Positions 27,100 to 34,494 of a stretch of DNA of 52,698 bases are shown in pieces. Every line of letters begins with the position of its first letter. The stretch's first letter is position 1. The position numbers and the translations under genes were made by a program. Location: contig JAFWDM010000063.1 in NCBI GenBank assembly GCA_017513005.1, positions 1 to 52,698 of the forward strand. Reading direction: 5' to 3'. This DNA is from Lachnospiraceae bacterium. GTDB lineage: Bacteria; Bacillota; Clostridia; Lachnospirales; Lachnospiraceae. The notes under the pieces are model-generated. The model ran no database searches, had not been told where the DNA came from, and saw only the letters and a program-made list of their open reading frames with translations.

Positions 27100-28233
27100 A
27101 TGATTTACAACCGTTTTCAGGACATCCGTCTTTCCGCACTGGGGTTTGGCGCCATGCGTCTTCCGGTGATCGATGGAGATGACAGCCGTATTGATGAGGC
27201 TGCAGCGCTGCGCATGGTTGATACGGCCATGACCAATGGCATCAACTATTATGATACAGCCTGGGGATATCACGGAGAGAATTCCGAGCTTGTCATGGGC
27301 AAGGCCCTTGCACGCTATCCGCGGGAAAGCTATTATCTGGCCACCAAGTTCCCCGGCTATGATCCGGCCAACTGGGGCAAGGTGGAGGAGATCTTCGAGA
27401 CGCAGCTGAAAAAGCTGAAAGTTGAGTACTTTGATTTTTACCTGTTCCACAATGTGTGTGAAATGAACATCGACGCTTACCTGGACGATGAACGGTATCA
27501 CATTTACAGCTATCTGATGGAACAGAAGCGCAATGGCCGCATCCGTCATCTGGGATTCTCCTGCCATGGGAGCATACCTGTTCTCAAGCGTTTTCTGGAT
27601 GCATACGGCAAGGATATGGAATTCTGCCAGCTTCAGCTGAACTACCTGGACTGGACGTTTCAGCATGGAAAGGAAAAGGTCGATCTTCTGGATGAAATGG
27701 GTATTCCCGTCTGGGTGATGGAGCCTCTGCGGGGAGGCAAGCTGGCCGGGCTGGCCCCGCAATACGAAGCGGAGCTTAAAGCGCTGCGTCCTGATGAAGA
27801 GATTGCCGCCTGGGCTTTCCGTTTTCTGCAAACGATCCCGGGTGTAACCATGATCCTGTCCGGTATGTCAGACCAGGAGCAGCTGGAGAAAAACCTTGCC
27901 ACCTTCGCAGAGGACCGGAAGCTGAATGAAGCCGAGATGCAATCATTACTGGACATTGCGGAGAAGATGCTCTCTGTCGGCACGGTGCCCTGCACGGCCT
28001 GCCATTACTGTGTCAGCCATTGCCCGATGAGTCTGGACATTCCGCATTTGCTGTCTTTGTACAACGAGCACGCTTATACCGGCGGCGGGTTCATCGCGCC
28101 CATGGCACTGAGCGCCCTGCCGCCTGAAAAGCAGCCGTCCGCCTGTCTGCAATGCCGTTCCTGTGAACAGGTATGTCCTCAGCAGATCAAGATATCCGAG
28201 GTACTGGCGGATTTTTCTGAAAAGCTGGGATAA
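27100..28233 (+). CDS. Aldo/keto reductase with C-terminal 4Fe-4S domain
   Basis: A 377-residue protein. The N-terminal part is an aldo/keto reductase barrel (SALGFGAMRLPV, YYDTAWGYHGENSELVMGKAL with the catalytic Tyr, then HLGFSCHG). The C-terminus has two cysteine clusters, CTACHYCVSHCP near residue 297 and CLQCRSCEQVCP near 348, typical of ferredoxin-like iron-sulfur sites. The physiological substrate is unknown. The start at 27100 has GGAGGAG upstream. Confidence 0.93.
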   Translation: MIYNRFQDIRLSALGFGAMRLPVIDGDDSRIDEAAALRMVDTAMTNGINYYDTAWGYHGENSELVMGKALARYPRESYYLATKFPGYDPANWGKVEEIFETQLKKLKVEYFDFYLFHNVCEMNIDAYLDDERYHIYSYLMEQKRNGRIRHLGFSCHGSIPVLKRFLDAYGKDMEFCQLQLNYLDWTFQHGKEKVDLLDEMGIPVWVMEPLRGGKLAGLAPQYEAELKALRPDEEIAAWAFRFLQTIPGVTMILSGMSDQEQLEKNLATFAEDRKLNEAEMQSLLDIAEKMLSVGTVPCTACHYCVSHCPMSLDIPHLLSLYNEHAYTGGGFIAPMALSALPPEKQPSACLQCRSCEQVCPQQIKISEVLADFSEKLG

Positions 28234-28351
28234 AAACCATTCCGATTGCGGGAGCTTCTTTCGCATTCGGATGTGAAGATATAAGCAATCGGGAGAACTT
28301 TCAAAGACGGCTGCGGTGAAAAATACGGCTGTCTGACAGAAGGAGGGCAAT

Positions 28352-29116
28352 ATGGCACTGATCCAGGTAAATTACACGTCGAAAGCCTTGTATCGCACAG
28401 TTCCGCTTCAGGTGATCCTGCCTGCAGACAGGTTCGATGCGGATGCGAACAGGTATCTGATGGACGATGCTCACAGGTATAAGACGCTTTATCTCTTACA
28501 CGGTCTTCTGGGCAATTACACAGACTGGGTGAGCAAGACCCGGATACAGGACTGGGCGGAGGAGAAGAATCTCGCCGTGGTCATGCCCTCGGGCGACAAT
28601 GCTTTTTATTTTAAGTCCAGGACGCCCTGGAATGATTATGAGACCTTTATCGGGGAGGAGCTTCCTGCCATGACGCGGAGAATGTTTCCGCTCTCTGAGA
28701 AGCGGGAGGATACCTTTATCGCAGGGCTCTCTATGGGAGGGTATGGTGCGCTGAGAAACGGGATCCTGTTTTCGGATACCTTCAGCCATATTGCGGGATT
28801 GTCTTCCGCCCTGCACATATTTGATGACCTGGCAGAGGAAGCGCATCCGGGGCTTTTTGATGATCTGAAGGAAGCTTCGAAGTCAACGTTGAATCCGGTG
28901 GTCGCCGCCCGTGAAATGTTCCGGGAAAAAAAGGATATTCCCCGGTTTTATATGGCCTGCGGAAGGCAGGATGACCTGATGAAGGTGAATGAAGACTTCA
29001 GGGATTTCCTGCGGGAACAGGGAGCCGACGTCGTGTGGGACGAAGAGGATGCAGGACATGACTGGGTCTTCTGGGACAGTCAGATCCGGAAGGTCCTTGA
29101 CTGGCTGCCGCTGTAA
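28352..29116 (+). CDS. Alpha/beta hydrolase, esterase family
   Basis: A 254-residue putative esterase of the esterase D/tributyrin esterase family. The nucleophile is Ser in GLSMGGYGA; ACGRQDDLM supplies the likely Asp and DAGHDWVFW the His; LLHGLLGNYTDW forms the oxyanion-hole region. No signal peptide, so cytoplasmic. AAGGAGG precedes the ATG. The last codons (VLDWLPL, stop) are duplicated three more times downstream. Confidence 0.92.
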   Translation: MALIQVNYTSKALYRTVPLQVILPADRFDADANRYLMDDAHRYKTLYLLHGLLGNYTDWVSKTRIQDWAEEKNLAVVMPSGDNAFYFKSRTPWNDYETFIGEELPAMTRRMFPLSEKREDTFIAGLSMGGYGALRNGILFSDTFSHIAGLSSALHIFDDLAEEAHPGLFDDLKEASKSTLNPVVAAREMFREKKDIPRFYMACGRQDDLMKVNEDFRDFLREQGADVVWDEEDAGHDWVFWDSQIRKVLDWLPL

Positions 29117-29242
29117 CAGCCGGATTCGGAAGGTCCTCGACCGGCTGCCGCTGTAACAGCCGGATCCGGAAGGTCCTTGACTGGCTGCCGCTGTAACAGC
29201 CGGATCAGGAAGGTCCTCGACCGGCTTCCATCTGGTGAACAG
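29080..29242. repeat. 40-bp tandem duplication of the esterase gene end
   Basis: Units of 40 bases begin at about 29080, 29120, 29160 and 29200. Each contains the sequence encoding the last residues and the stop codon of the esterase (gaaggtcctcgaccggctgc type); the fourth is degenerate. Confidence 0.9.
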
Positions 29243-29298
29243 AGGCAGATACGCCGGCGCCGGCATACGGAATGAATGTATCATTGTATACAAAATGA

Positions 29299-29326
29299 TT
29301 GACACCCCTATTCCGATGTGTATAAT
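29299..29326 (+). promoter_or_regulatory. Consensus promoter of purA
   Basis: TTGACA 29299-29304, 16-base spacer, TATAAT 29321-29326; both hexamers match the sigma-A consensus. Transcription would start near 29333. Confidence 0.85.
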
Positions 29327-29337
29327 AAGGGATAGAG

Positions 29338-29388
29338 CAAAGGCGCTTGAAAAACGGACAGGTCCGTATTTTTTAAGCGCCTTTTTCA
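29338..29388 (+). terminator. Terminator/attenuator in the purA leader
   Basis: aaaggcgctt pairs with aagcgccttt around an inner aaaaacgga/tccgtattttt-type extension; the 3' arm runs into a T-run. It lies within 10 bases of the expected purA transcription start and 100 bases before its ATG. Confidence 0.8.
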
Positions 29389-29487
29389 TAAAAGACCCGC
29401 CCGCGGGTCCTGCCCGCCGGTTGCGGGTCCTGCGAGATGGAGAACACGGACAGAAGGTATAAAAAACGGATGACATGGAGTACAGGA

Positions 29488-30762
29488 ATGAAAAATAGTG
29501 TGATTGTCGGTATCAACTGGGGTGACGAAGGAAAGGGCAGGATGGTAGACCTGCTGACGGATCATTTCGACCTTGTCGTGCGCTATCAGGGCGGAGGCAA
29601 TGCGGGGCACACAGTCGTCAACGAACGGGGAAAGTTTGCGCTGCACCTGCTCCCCTCCGGGATACTCAGAGAGGGCGTCGTCAACATTCTGGGAAACGGG
29701 GTGGCGCTCGATCCGGAAAACCTCTGGAAGGAGATCGAAACCGTCCGCTCCAAAGGTGTAGCGGTCACACCGGAAAATCTGCGGATCAGCAATCGCGCCT
29801 CCCTCCTTCTCCCCTGGCACAGAGACCTGGATGAATTGGAGGAGAAACGTCTGGCGGACAGACAGTACGGCTCCACAAAACAGGGGATCGCGCCGTTTTA
29901 TTCTGATAAATACCAGAAGAAAACGGTCCTGGCCGGAGAACTTTTTTATCCGGAAGAGCTCAGAGAGCATCTGCGTGAACTTCTGGAGTGGAAAAACCTG
30001 ATCCTGACAGAAGTGTACGGGGCGGCTCCCTACACCATGGACATGCTGGAGTCCTGGATCGGGAACTACTGCGATTCGCTCAGGCCCTTTATCACAGATA
30101 CCGGTGCCTGCCTGAAAGAGGCGCAGGAGAAGGGCAGGAGCATCCTGTTCGAGGCCCAGCTGGGCGCCCTGCGCGATCTGGATTACGGCATCTACCCTTA
30201 TACAACCTCCTCCAACACGCTGGCCGCCTATGCCCCGATCGGGTCTGGCTTTCCGTCGGCGAAGATCGACGAGGTGATCGGCGTTGTCAAAGCCTATTCC
30301 ACCTGTGTGGGCGAAGGACCCTTTGTGTGTGAGATGTTCGGGGACGAGGCGGACCGGCTCCGGGAGGCGGGGTCTGAATACGGAGCAAAAACAGGCCGGC
30401 CGCGCCGCGTCGGCCCGATCGATCTGGTCGCCACCAGGTACGGCGTCGAGGCGCAGGGGGCGACGCAGATCGCCCTGACAAAGCTGGATGTACTCAGCTA
30501 CATGGACAAGATCCCTGTATGCACGCACTACATCGTGAACGGACAGGAGACGGACAGCTTTCCCTTCCCCACGGAACTGGAGAAGGCAGAGCCCGTGATC
30601 CGGTATCTGGATGGCTGGCACTGCGATATCTCCGGCGTCAGGCGCTGGGAAGACCTGCCTGCGGCTGCGCAGGACTATGTGACTTTCCTGGAAAAAGCAA
30701 TCGGCTGTCCCATCACCTATGTGTCCGTTGGCGCGGAGCGGGAGAGCATTATTCTCAGGTAA
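29488..30762 (+). CDS. purA: Adenylosuccinate synthetase
   Basis: A 424-residue enzyme making adenylosuccinate from IMP, aspartate and GTP. It starts VIVGINWGDEGKGRMVDLL (GTP/IMP loop), then GGGNAGHTVV, GIAPFYSDKYQKK, and VGPIDLVATRYGV near the C-terminal third. The start at 29488 has GGAG seven bases before. It stands alone, with its own promoter and attenuator-like hairpin. Confidence 0.97.
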   Translation: MKNSVIVGINWGDEGKGRMVDLLTDHFDLVVRYQGGGNAGHTVVNERGKFALHLLPSGILREGVVNILGNGVALDPENLWKEIETVRSKGVAVTPENLRISNRASLLLPWHRDLDELEEKRLADRQYGSTKQGIAPFYSDKYQKKTVLAGELFYPEELREHLRELLEWKNLILTEVYGAAPYTMDMLESWIGNYCDSLRPFITDTGACLKEAQEKGRSILFEAQLGALRDLDYGIYPYTTSSNTLAAYAPIGSGFPSAKIDEVIGVVKAYSTCVGEGPFVCEMFGDEADRLREAGSEYGAKTGRPRRVGPIDLVATRYGVEAQGATQIALTKLDVLSYMDKIPVCTHYIVNGQETDSFPFPTELEKAEPVIRYLDGWHCDISGVRRWEDLPAAAQDYVTFLEKAIGCPITYVSVGAERESIILR

Positions 30763-30786
30763 GCATGCTGACACGGCTGATAAAAG

Positions 30787-30881
30787 GTGACAAAGGGGTG
30801 ACAAAGGGGACGGTTCTTTTTGTCACCCTGCTATTTGGTGACAAAAAGAACCGTCCCTTTTGTCACCGTCCCTTTTGTCAC
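30787..30881. repeat. Composite palindrome built from family 1 repeats
   Basis: Copy A (30798-30826) and an inverted copy B (30838-30866) face each other across 11 bases, flanked by a truncated copy on each outer side. The whole 95-base segment can form one long hairpin. It lies between the convergent purA and the EamA transporter gene and may terminate both. Confidence 0.85.
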
Positions 30882-30893
30882 TCCGCCTGTCAG

Positions 30894-31784
30894 TCACCGT
30901 TCGCTCACAAAGGCGGCGCCCAGGATCAGGACCGCACCCAGAAGCCCCGCCGGACTGAGCGGTTCTCGCAGAAGGAGGGCGGAGAAGAGGAGGGCGGAGA
31001 CCGGGTCGATGTAGCTCATGACGGCGATGGTCTGTGCCCGCAGCCCGTCTGTACTGCCGAAATAGAGCAGATAGGCCAGGCCTGTGTGGACCAGACCGAG
31101 GATCAGAACCAGGACGGCGGACAGGGCGGAGAGCTTTACATTTGAGAACTGGCCGGTCGCGATCAGGTAGGGGATCAGGCAGACAGAAGCGGAGGCCAGC
31201 TGCAGGATGGTCTTCTCATAGGGGTCGACGCCGCGGATCATCTTGTTCATGATCACGACCGCCGCATAGAGAAGGGCGGCAGACAGACCGAGCGCGATCC
31301 CCCGCAGGCTCCCCCCGTGCGGGAGGCCCTCTCCGGCAGCCCCTGAGACCAGGACCATGCCTGCGAGGGCAGCTGCGGCGCAGGCCAGCTTCTTTCCCGT
31401 CAGCTTTTCGCGGAAAAACAGGGGCGACAGGAGGACCACGATCGTGGGCTCCATGTAATAACAGAGCGTTGCCGTCGCGACGGTGGTGTAGTTGTAGGCT
31501 TCAAAGAGCAGGATCCAGTTGACGCCTATGGCAGCCCCCGACAAGAGCAGCAGCCACACGGTCCGGGCCGGCAGACCCTGCCGGACCTTTCTGCCCCGCA
31601 ATTTGACAAAGGCCAGCAGAAATACCGAGCCGACGGCCCCTCTGATGAAGGACAAAAGCCCGGACGTGAGCGGTATGGACCTGCGGAAAACCCCGATCGT
31701 ACCGAAGATCAGCATGGATGCAGCCAGCATCAGCAGGGACCGGGAGGAAGTGTTTTTCTTTTTCGAAGTGTTTTCATTTTTCAT
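30894..31784 (-). CDS. EamA family (DMT) transporter
   Basis: A 296-residue membrane protein of the drug/metabolite transporter superfamily, with ten predicted helices in two EamA repeats (first around LLMLAASMLIFGTIGVFRRSIPL, second from GIALGLSAALLYAAVVIMNKM). Probably exports a small metabolite; the substrate is not evident. It converges on purA across the palindromic repeat. Confidence 0.92.
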   Translation of the reverse strand: MKNENTSKKKNTSSRSLLMLAASMLIFGTIGVFRRSIPLTSGLLSFIRGAVGSVFLLAFVKLRGRKVRQGLPARTVWLLLLSGAAIGVNWILLFEAYNYTTVATATLCYYMEPTIVVLLSPLFFREKLTGKKLACAAAALAGMVLVSGAAGEGLPHGGSLRGIALGLSAALLYAAVVIMNKMIRGVDPYEKTILQLASASVCLIPYLIATGQFSNVKLSALSAVLVLILGLVHTGLAYLLYFGSTDGLRAQTIAVMSYIDPVSALLFSALLLREPLSPAGLLGAVLILGAAFVSER

Positions 31785-31819
31785 ATTGGGGAAAAGAGTT
31801 CCTTCCTGCAGTATGTTTT

Positions 31820-31846
31820 AAAAGCCGCGCACATTGCGCGGCTTTT
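31820..31846. terminator. Bidirectional hairpin upstream of the EamA gene
   Basis: aaaagccgcgc 31820-31830 pairs with gcgcggctttt 31836-31846, 11 perfect base pairs, loop acatt, with Ts on the plus-strand side and TAAAAC on the minus-strand side. No gene ends here, so it may attenuate the EamA gene. Confidence 0.7.
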
Positions 31847-31867
31847 TCAGTATACCTCTGTTTTTCA

Positions 31868-32004
31868 ACACATACCACAGAAAATCTGCGGTCCTTTTTC
31901 ACGACACATACCACAGAAAATCTGCGGTCCTTTTTCACGATACATACCACAGAGAATTTGCGGTCCTTTTTTCACGATACATACCATAGAAAATCCCGCA
32001 GCCC
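31868..32004. repeat. 36/37-bp tandem repeat with a hairpin in each unit
   Basis: Units start at 31868, 31904, 31940 and 31977. Each carries ccacagaaaatctgcgg, which can fold into a small hairpin, followed by a T-run on the plus strand. It lies between the divergent EamA and epsC genes. Confidence 0.9.
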
Positions 32005-32167
32005 TGCACCTTTGTATTGGAAACCTGCAGAGCGCCGTTGCATTCGGGTGTTTCGCGAAAAAGCCGTGAGGTGTTTTTCGTTGCATTCGCGCCGTTTTTA
32101 TGAGAAAATTTGTTTCGATTATTCCTGATGAACCCGGCAATCGATTTTTCAATGAGACAGGAGACCT

Positions 32168-33145
32168 ATGAGAAAAGATATCAATAACCGTATCCAGAAC
32201 GTGACTCACCGGATTCTGAGCGATTATCAGAACGGCCGTGAGATCGACAACATGAATGTCTTCAACCAGCCTGACAGCGCCATGGTCGTAGACATTGTCA
32301 GGAAGCTCCTGAATATCCTGTTTCCGGGATACTACAGATCCAGGACCTTTCGCAGCTATAATTATGACAGAAGGATCGCTGTGGTGATCGAGGACGTGAT
32401 CTATAACCTGCAGAAGCAGATCGCGATCGCCCTGCGGTTCAAGGAAGAGTATGCAGCCGAGACGGACTATGAGCTCCGCATGACTGCCGAGGAGCTTGCG
32501 ATCGATTTCCTGGAGAGGATCCCGAAGATCCGGGCCCTGGTGAATACAGATATGCAGGCCTCCTATGAGGGAGACCCTGCGGCCTTCAGCATCGACGAGA
32601 TCGTCCTGTGCTATCCGGGTCTTCTGGCGAGCACCGTCAACCGGCTCGCGCACGAGCTGTTTCTTCTGGGCGTGCCGCTGATCCCCCGCATGATGACGGA
32701 GTGGGCCCATTCCAGGACGGGTATCGATATCCATCCCGGCGCGACGATCGGCGAGTATTTCTTCCTGGACCACGGCACGGGCATCGTCGTCGGTGAGACA
32801 TCGATCATCGGCCGCCACGTCAAGGTCTACCAGGGTGTCACGATCGGCGCACTCTCGACCCGCGGCGGGCAGCGCCTCAAGGGCGCCAAGCGCCATCCCA
32901 CCATCGAGGACAACGTCACCATCTATGCCGGTGCCTCGATCCTCGGCGGCGAGACGACCATCGGAGAAGGCTCGGTCATCGGATCCAACGTCTTCATCAC
33001 AAGCTCTGTCAAGCCCGGCACCCGGATCAGTGTCAAGACTCAGGAGCTCATCATCCAGAACGGGGATGAGGATATCGAGTTCTATCTCGAGGATGACACC
33101 TTCAAGCATTCCGAGGAGACGGATACCTGGTACTATATCATCTGA
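32168..33145 (+). CDS. epsC: Serine O-acetyltransferase EpsC
   Basis: A 325-residue serine acetyltransferase, first step of cysteine synthesis (serine + acetyl-CoA to O-acetylserine). The catalytic region is HPGATIGEYFFLDHGTGIVVGETSIIG followed by GVTIGALSTRGGQ, with left-handed beta-helix hexapeptide repeats. Length and N-terminal helices fit the longer EpsC type rather than short CysE. GAGACAGGAGACC is upstream. No cysK nearby. Confidence 0.93.
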   Translation: MRKDINNRIQNVTHRILSDYQNGREIDNMNVFNQPDSAMVVDIVRKLLNILFPGYYRSRTFRSYNYDRRIAVVIEDVIYNLQKQIAIALRFKEEYAAETDYELRMTAEELAIDFLERIPKIRALVNTDMQASYEGDPAAFSIDEIVLCYPGLLASTVNRLAHELFLLGVPLIPRMMTEWAHSRTGIDIHPGATIGEYFFLDHGTGIVVGETSIIGRHVKVYQGVTIGALSTRGGQRLKGAKRHPTIEDNVTIYAGASILGGETTIGEGSVIGSNVFITSSVKPGTRISVKTQELIIQNGDEDIEFYLEDDTFKHSEETDTWYYII

Positions 33146-33218
33146 CAGGCGGACTGAAAAAGACCGCATACGCCGATGGGGCAGCTGCTGCAAAAACCTG
33201 CTGCAGGGAGGAGAATAC

Positions 33219-33632
33219 ATGGATTTTATCATACAGCACCAGACATCTGCTTATCTGCGCCTGCGCCTTCGCAGCGGGAGGTTTACTTCTGCGGAAAGGG
33301 ACGTGCTCGAGTATGCCCTGCGCCATCTGCGGGGTGTCTCGGATATACAGTTCTTTCCCTTTTCCGGGGGCATCACTCTCCACTATGAAGGGGACCTGGA
33401 GGAGATCCTGCGGAAACTCCGTGCCCTGCATTTCAACAATGTGAAGCTCTTCGCAGAAAAACTCGGGACCAGCATTGACAGGGAGGAGCTCAGGCGCAGA
33501 AAGCTCAGCCCGGCAGTCAAACGCAGCCTGCGCACGAAGATCTTTGTGGAGACGGCGGCCGATCTCCTGCTGCCCACGCCGGTCCAGGTGGGATACCATG
33601 TATACCAGCTGGTGACCCTGAAGAACCTGTAG
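33219..33632 (+). CDS. Small conserved-looking protein, possibly HMA-like domain
   Basis: A 137-residue protein I do not firmly recognise. It reads MDFIIQHQTSAYLRLRLRSG, then YALRHLRGVSDIQFFPFSGGITLHYEG, a pattern reminiscent of the degenerate ferredoxin-like HMA_2 domain found beside metal P-type ATPases, but without a CxxC metal site. The C-terminal half is helical with ADLLLPTPVQVGYH. GGAGGAG before the ATG supports that it is real. It follows epsC by 73 bases and may be co-transcribed. Confidence 0.65.
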   Translation: MDFIIQHQTSAYLRLRLRSGRFTSAERDVLEYALRHLRGVSDIQFFPFSGGITLHYEGDLEEILRKLRALHFNNVKLFAEKLGTSIDREELRRRKLSPAVKRSLRTKIFVETAADLLLPTPVQVGYHVYQLVTLKNL

Positions 33633-33651
33633 GACCTGCCGGCTTCCTGAT

Positions 33652-33700
33652 TTATTCTTCATCGCGCAATACCCGTGACTTCAGCCGCGGGATACGCGCA
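33652..33700. repeat. Dispersed repeat, family 3 (copy 1)
   Basis: ttattcttcatcgcgcaata, then a cccgtgact/gccgcggg-type hairpin. The first 29 bases are identical to copy 2 at 37812-37861. The hairpin shape recalls ends of IS200/IS605-type elements, but no transposase is nearby. Confidence 0.75.
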
Positions 33701-33727
33701 GGACTCGCCCGCGGGTTTTGAAAGATG

Positions 33728-33772
33728 GCCGGCGCATTCTCGTGACTTAAGCCGTGAGTCAGCCGGCTTTTA
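33728..33772 (+). terminator. Possible terminator after the small protein gene
   Basis: gccggc 33728-33733 pairs with gccggc 33762-33767 and is followed by TTTTATC. The loop is long, so the call is moderate. Confidence 0.5.
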
Positions 33773-33801
33773 TCAAAACGGAAAACGGGAAAACGCAAAA
33801 T

Positions 33802-33835
33802 AGCGCTTGACAAATCATGCATAAAGCGCTTTAAT
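33802..33835 (+). promoter_or_regulatory. Promoter of the trp operon, overlapped by a palindrome
   Basis: TTGACA 33807-33812, 17-base spacer, TTTAAT 33830-33835. The inverted repeat agcgctt 33802-33808 / aagcgct 33824-33830 spans the -35 box and spacer and could bind a repressor. Confidence 0.7.
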
Positions 33836-33849
33836 GAAAAAAAGCATCG

Positions 33850-34293
33850 AGCAGATGCAGATGTATAGCACAATTACATACGTGACTGGAAACCGTTGAA
33901 GCGGAAGTAAAACGTGAGGGGCACCTACAGAGAGTCCGGAAAGGTGAGAGCCGGGTGGTATGCTGACACGAATAATGGGCCGCTGAGGGCGTGTTGAAAG
34001 GCTGACCGTTTTATGACTGACGGACGCGCGACTGCGACTGCAGCTGCATTGACTGCAGGCTCCGTACAGGAAAAGCTGAGTATGACACGACGTGAGGGCA
34101 TACGTCAGTTGCCGGGAATTTGTTGGAATTCCGCAAAGAGCGCGCAGTGGATCTGCAGATGCCTGCCATCATTTTCTGACAGCAGGTACGCAGGAGAAGT
34201 TTATGCGCGAAGCAGGGTGGCACCGCGGGCACCATGAAATGGTCGTTACGTCCCTGGCAGGATGATATTTTATCGTCCTGCCAGGGATTTTTT
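33850..34293 (+). ncRNA. T-box riboswitch, tryptophan type
   Basis: The leader has a stem I with AGAGAG...GGTGAGAGCCGGGT, a probable UGG (Trp) specifier at 33976-33978 in gaataatgggcc, the T-box sequence gggtggcaccgcggg at 34215-34229, and a terminator tccctggcagga 34251-34262 / tcctgccaggga 34276-34287 followed by six Ts. Uncharged tRNA-Trp should bind and open the terminator, switching on trpE-A when tryptophan is short. Confidence 0.9.
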
Positions 34294-34301
34294 GCGCGTT
34301 A

Positions 34302-34443
34302 GCAATGAGCCATGCGCAGACAGACCGACCGACGGACAGCGAGAGCTTGCTCTTAGCTGGCCGGAGGCCGGACTGGCTGCATACGGCGAATGCCGCGACA
34401 GTGAGCGAACGAAGTTCGCGAACCTGTCGGCATGGGTCATTGC
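34302..34443. other. Nested inverted-repeat element between the T-box and trpE
   Basis: The arms gcaatgagccatg 34302-34314 and catgggtcattgc 34431-34443 are complementary at 12 of 13 positions. Inside, atgcc...gacag 34390-34401 can pair with ctgtcggcat 34424-34433, and gcgaac 34405-34410 with gttcgc 34414-34419. gagccatgcgca occurs twice (34308-34319 and near 34452-34463). No protein is credible. It may be a miniature inserted element or an extra leader fold. Confidence 0.6.
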
Positions 34444-34494
34444 GAAACCAGGAGCCATGCGCATCCATTTTATTCTGTAATAAGGAGGGAGCAG

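Noticed and set aside
31718-32128. Repetitive protein containing HTTENLRSFF units
   Set aside because: It is the translation of the 36-bp DNA repeat; unit lengths of 36 and 37 bases break the frame and no start signal is present.
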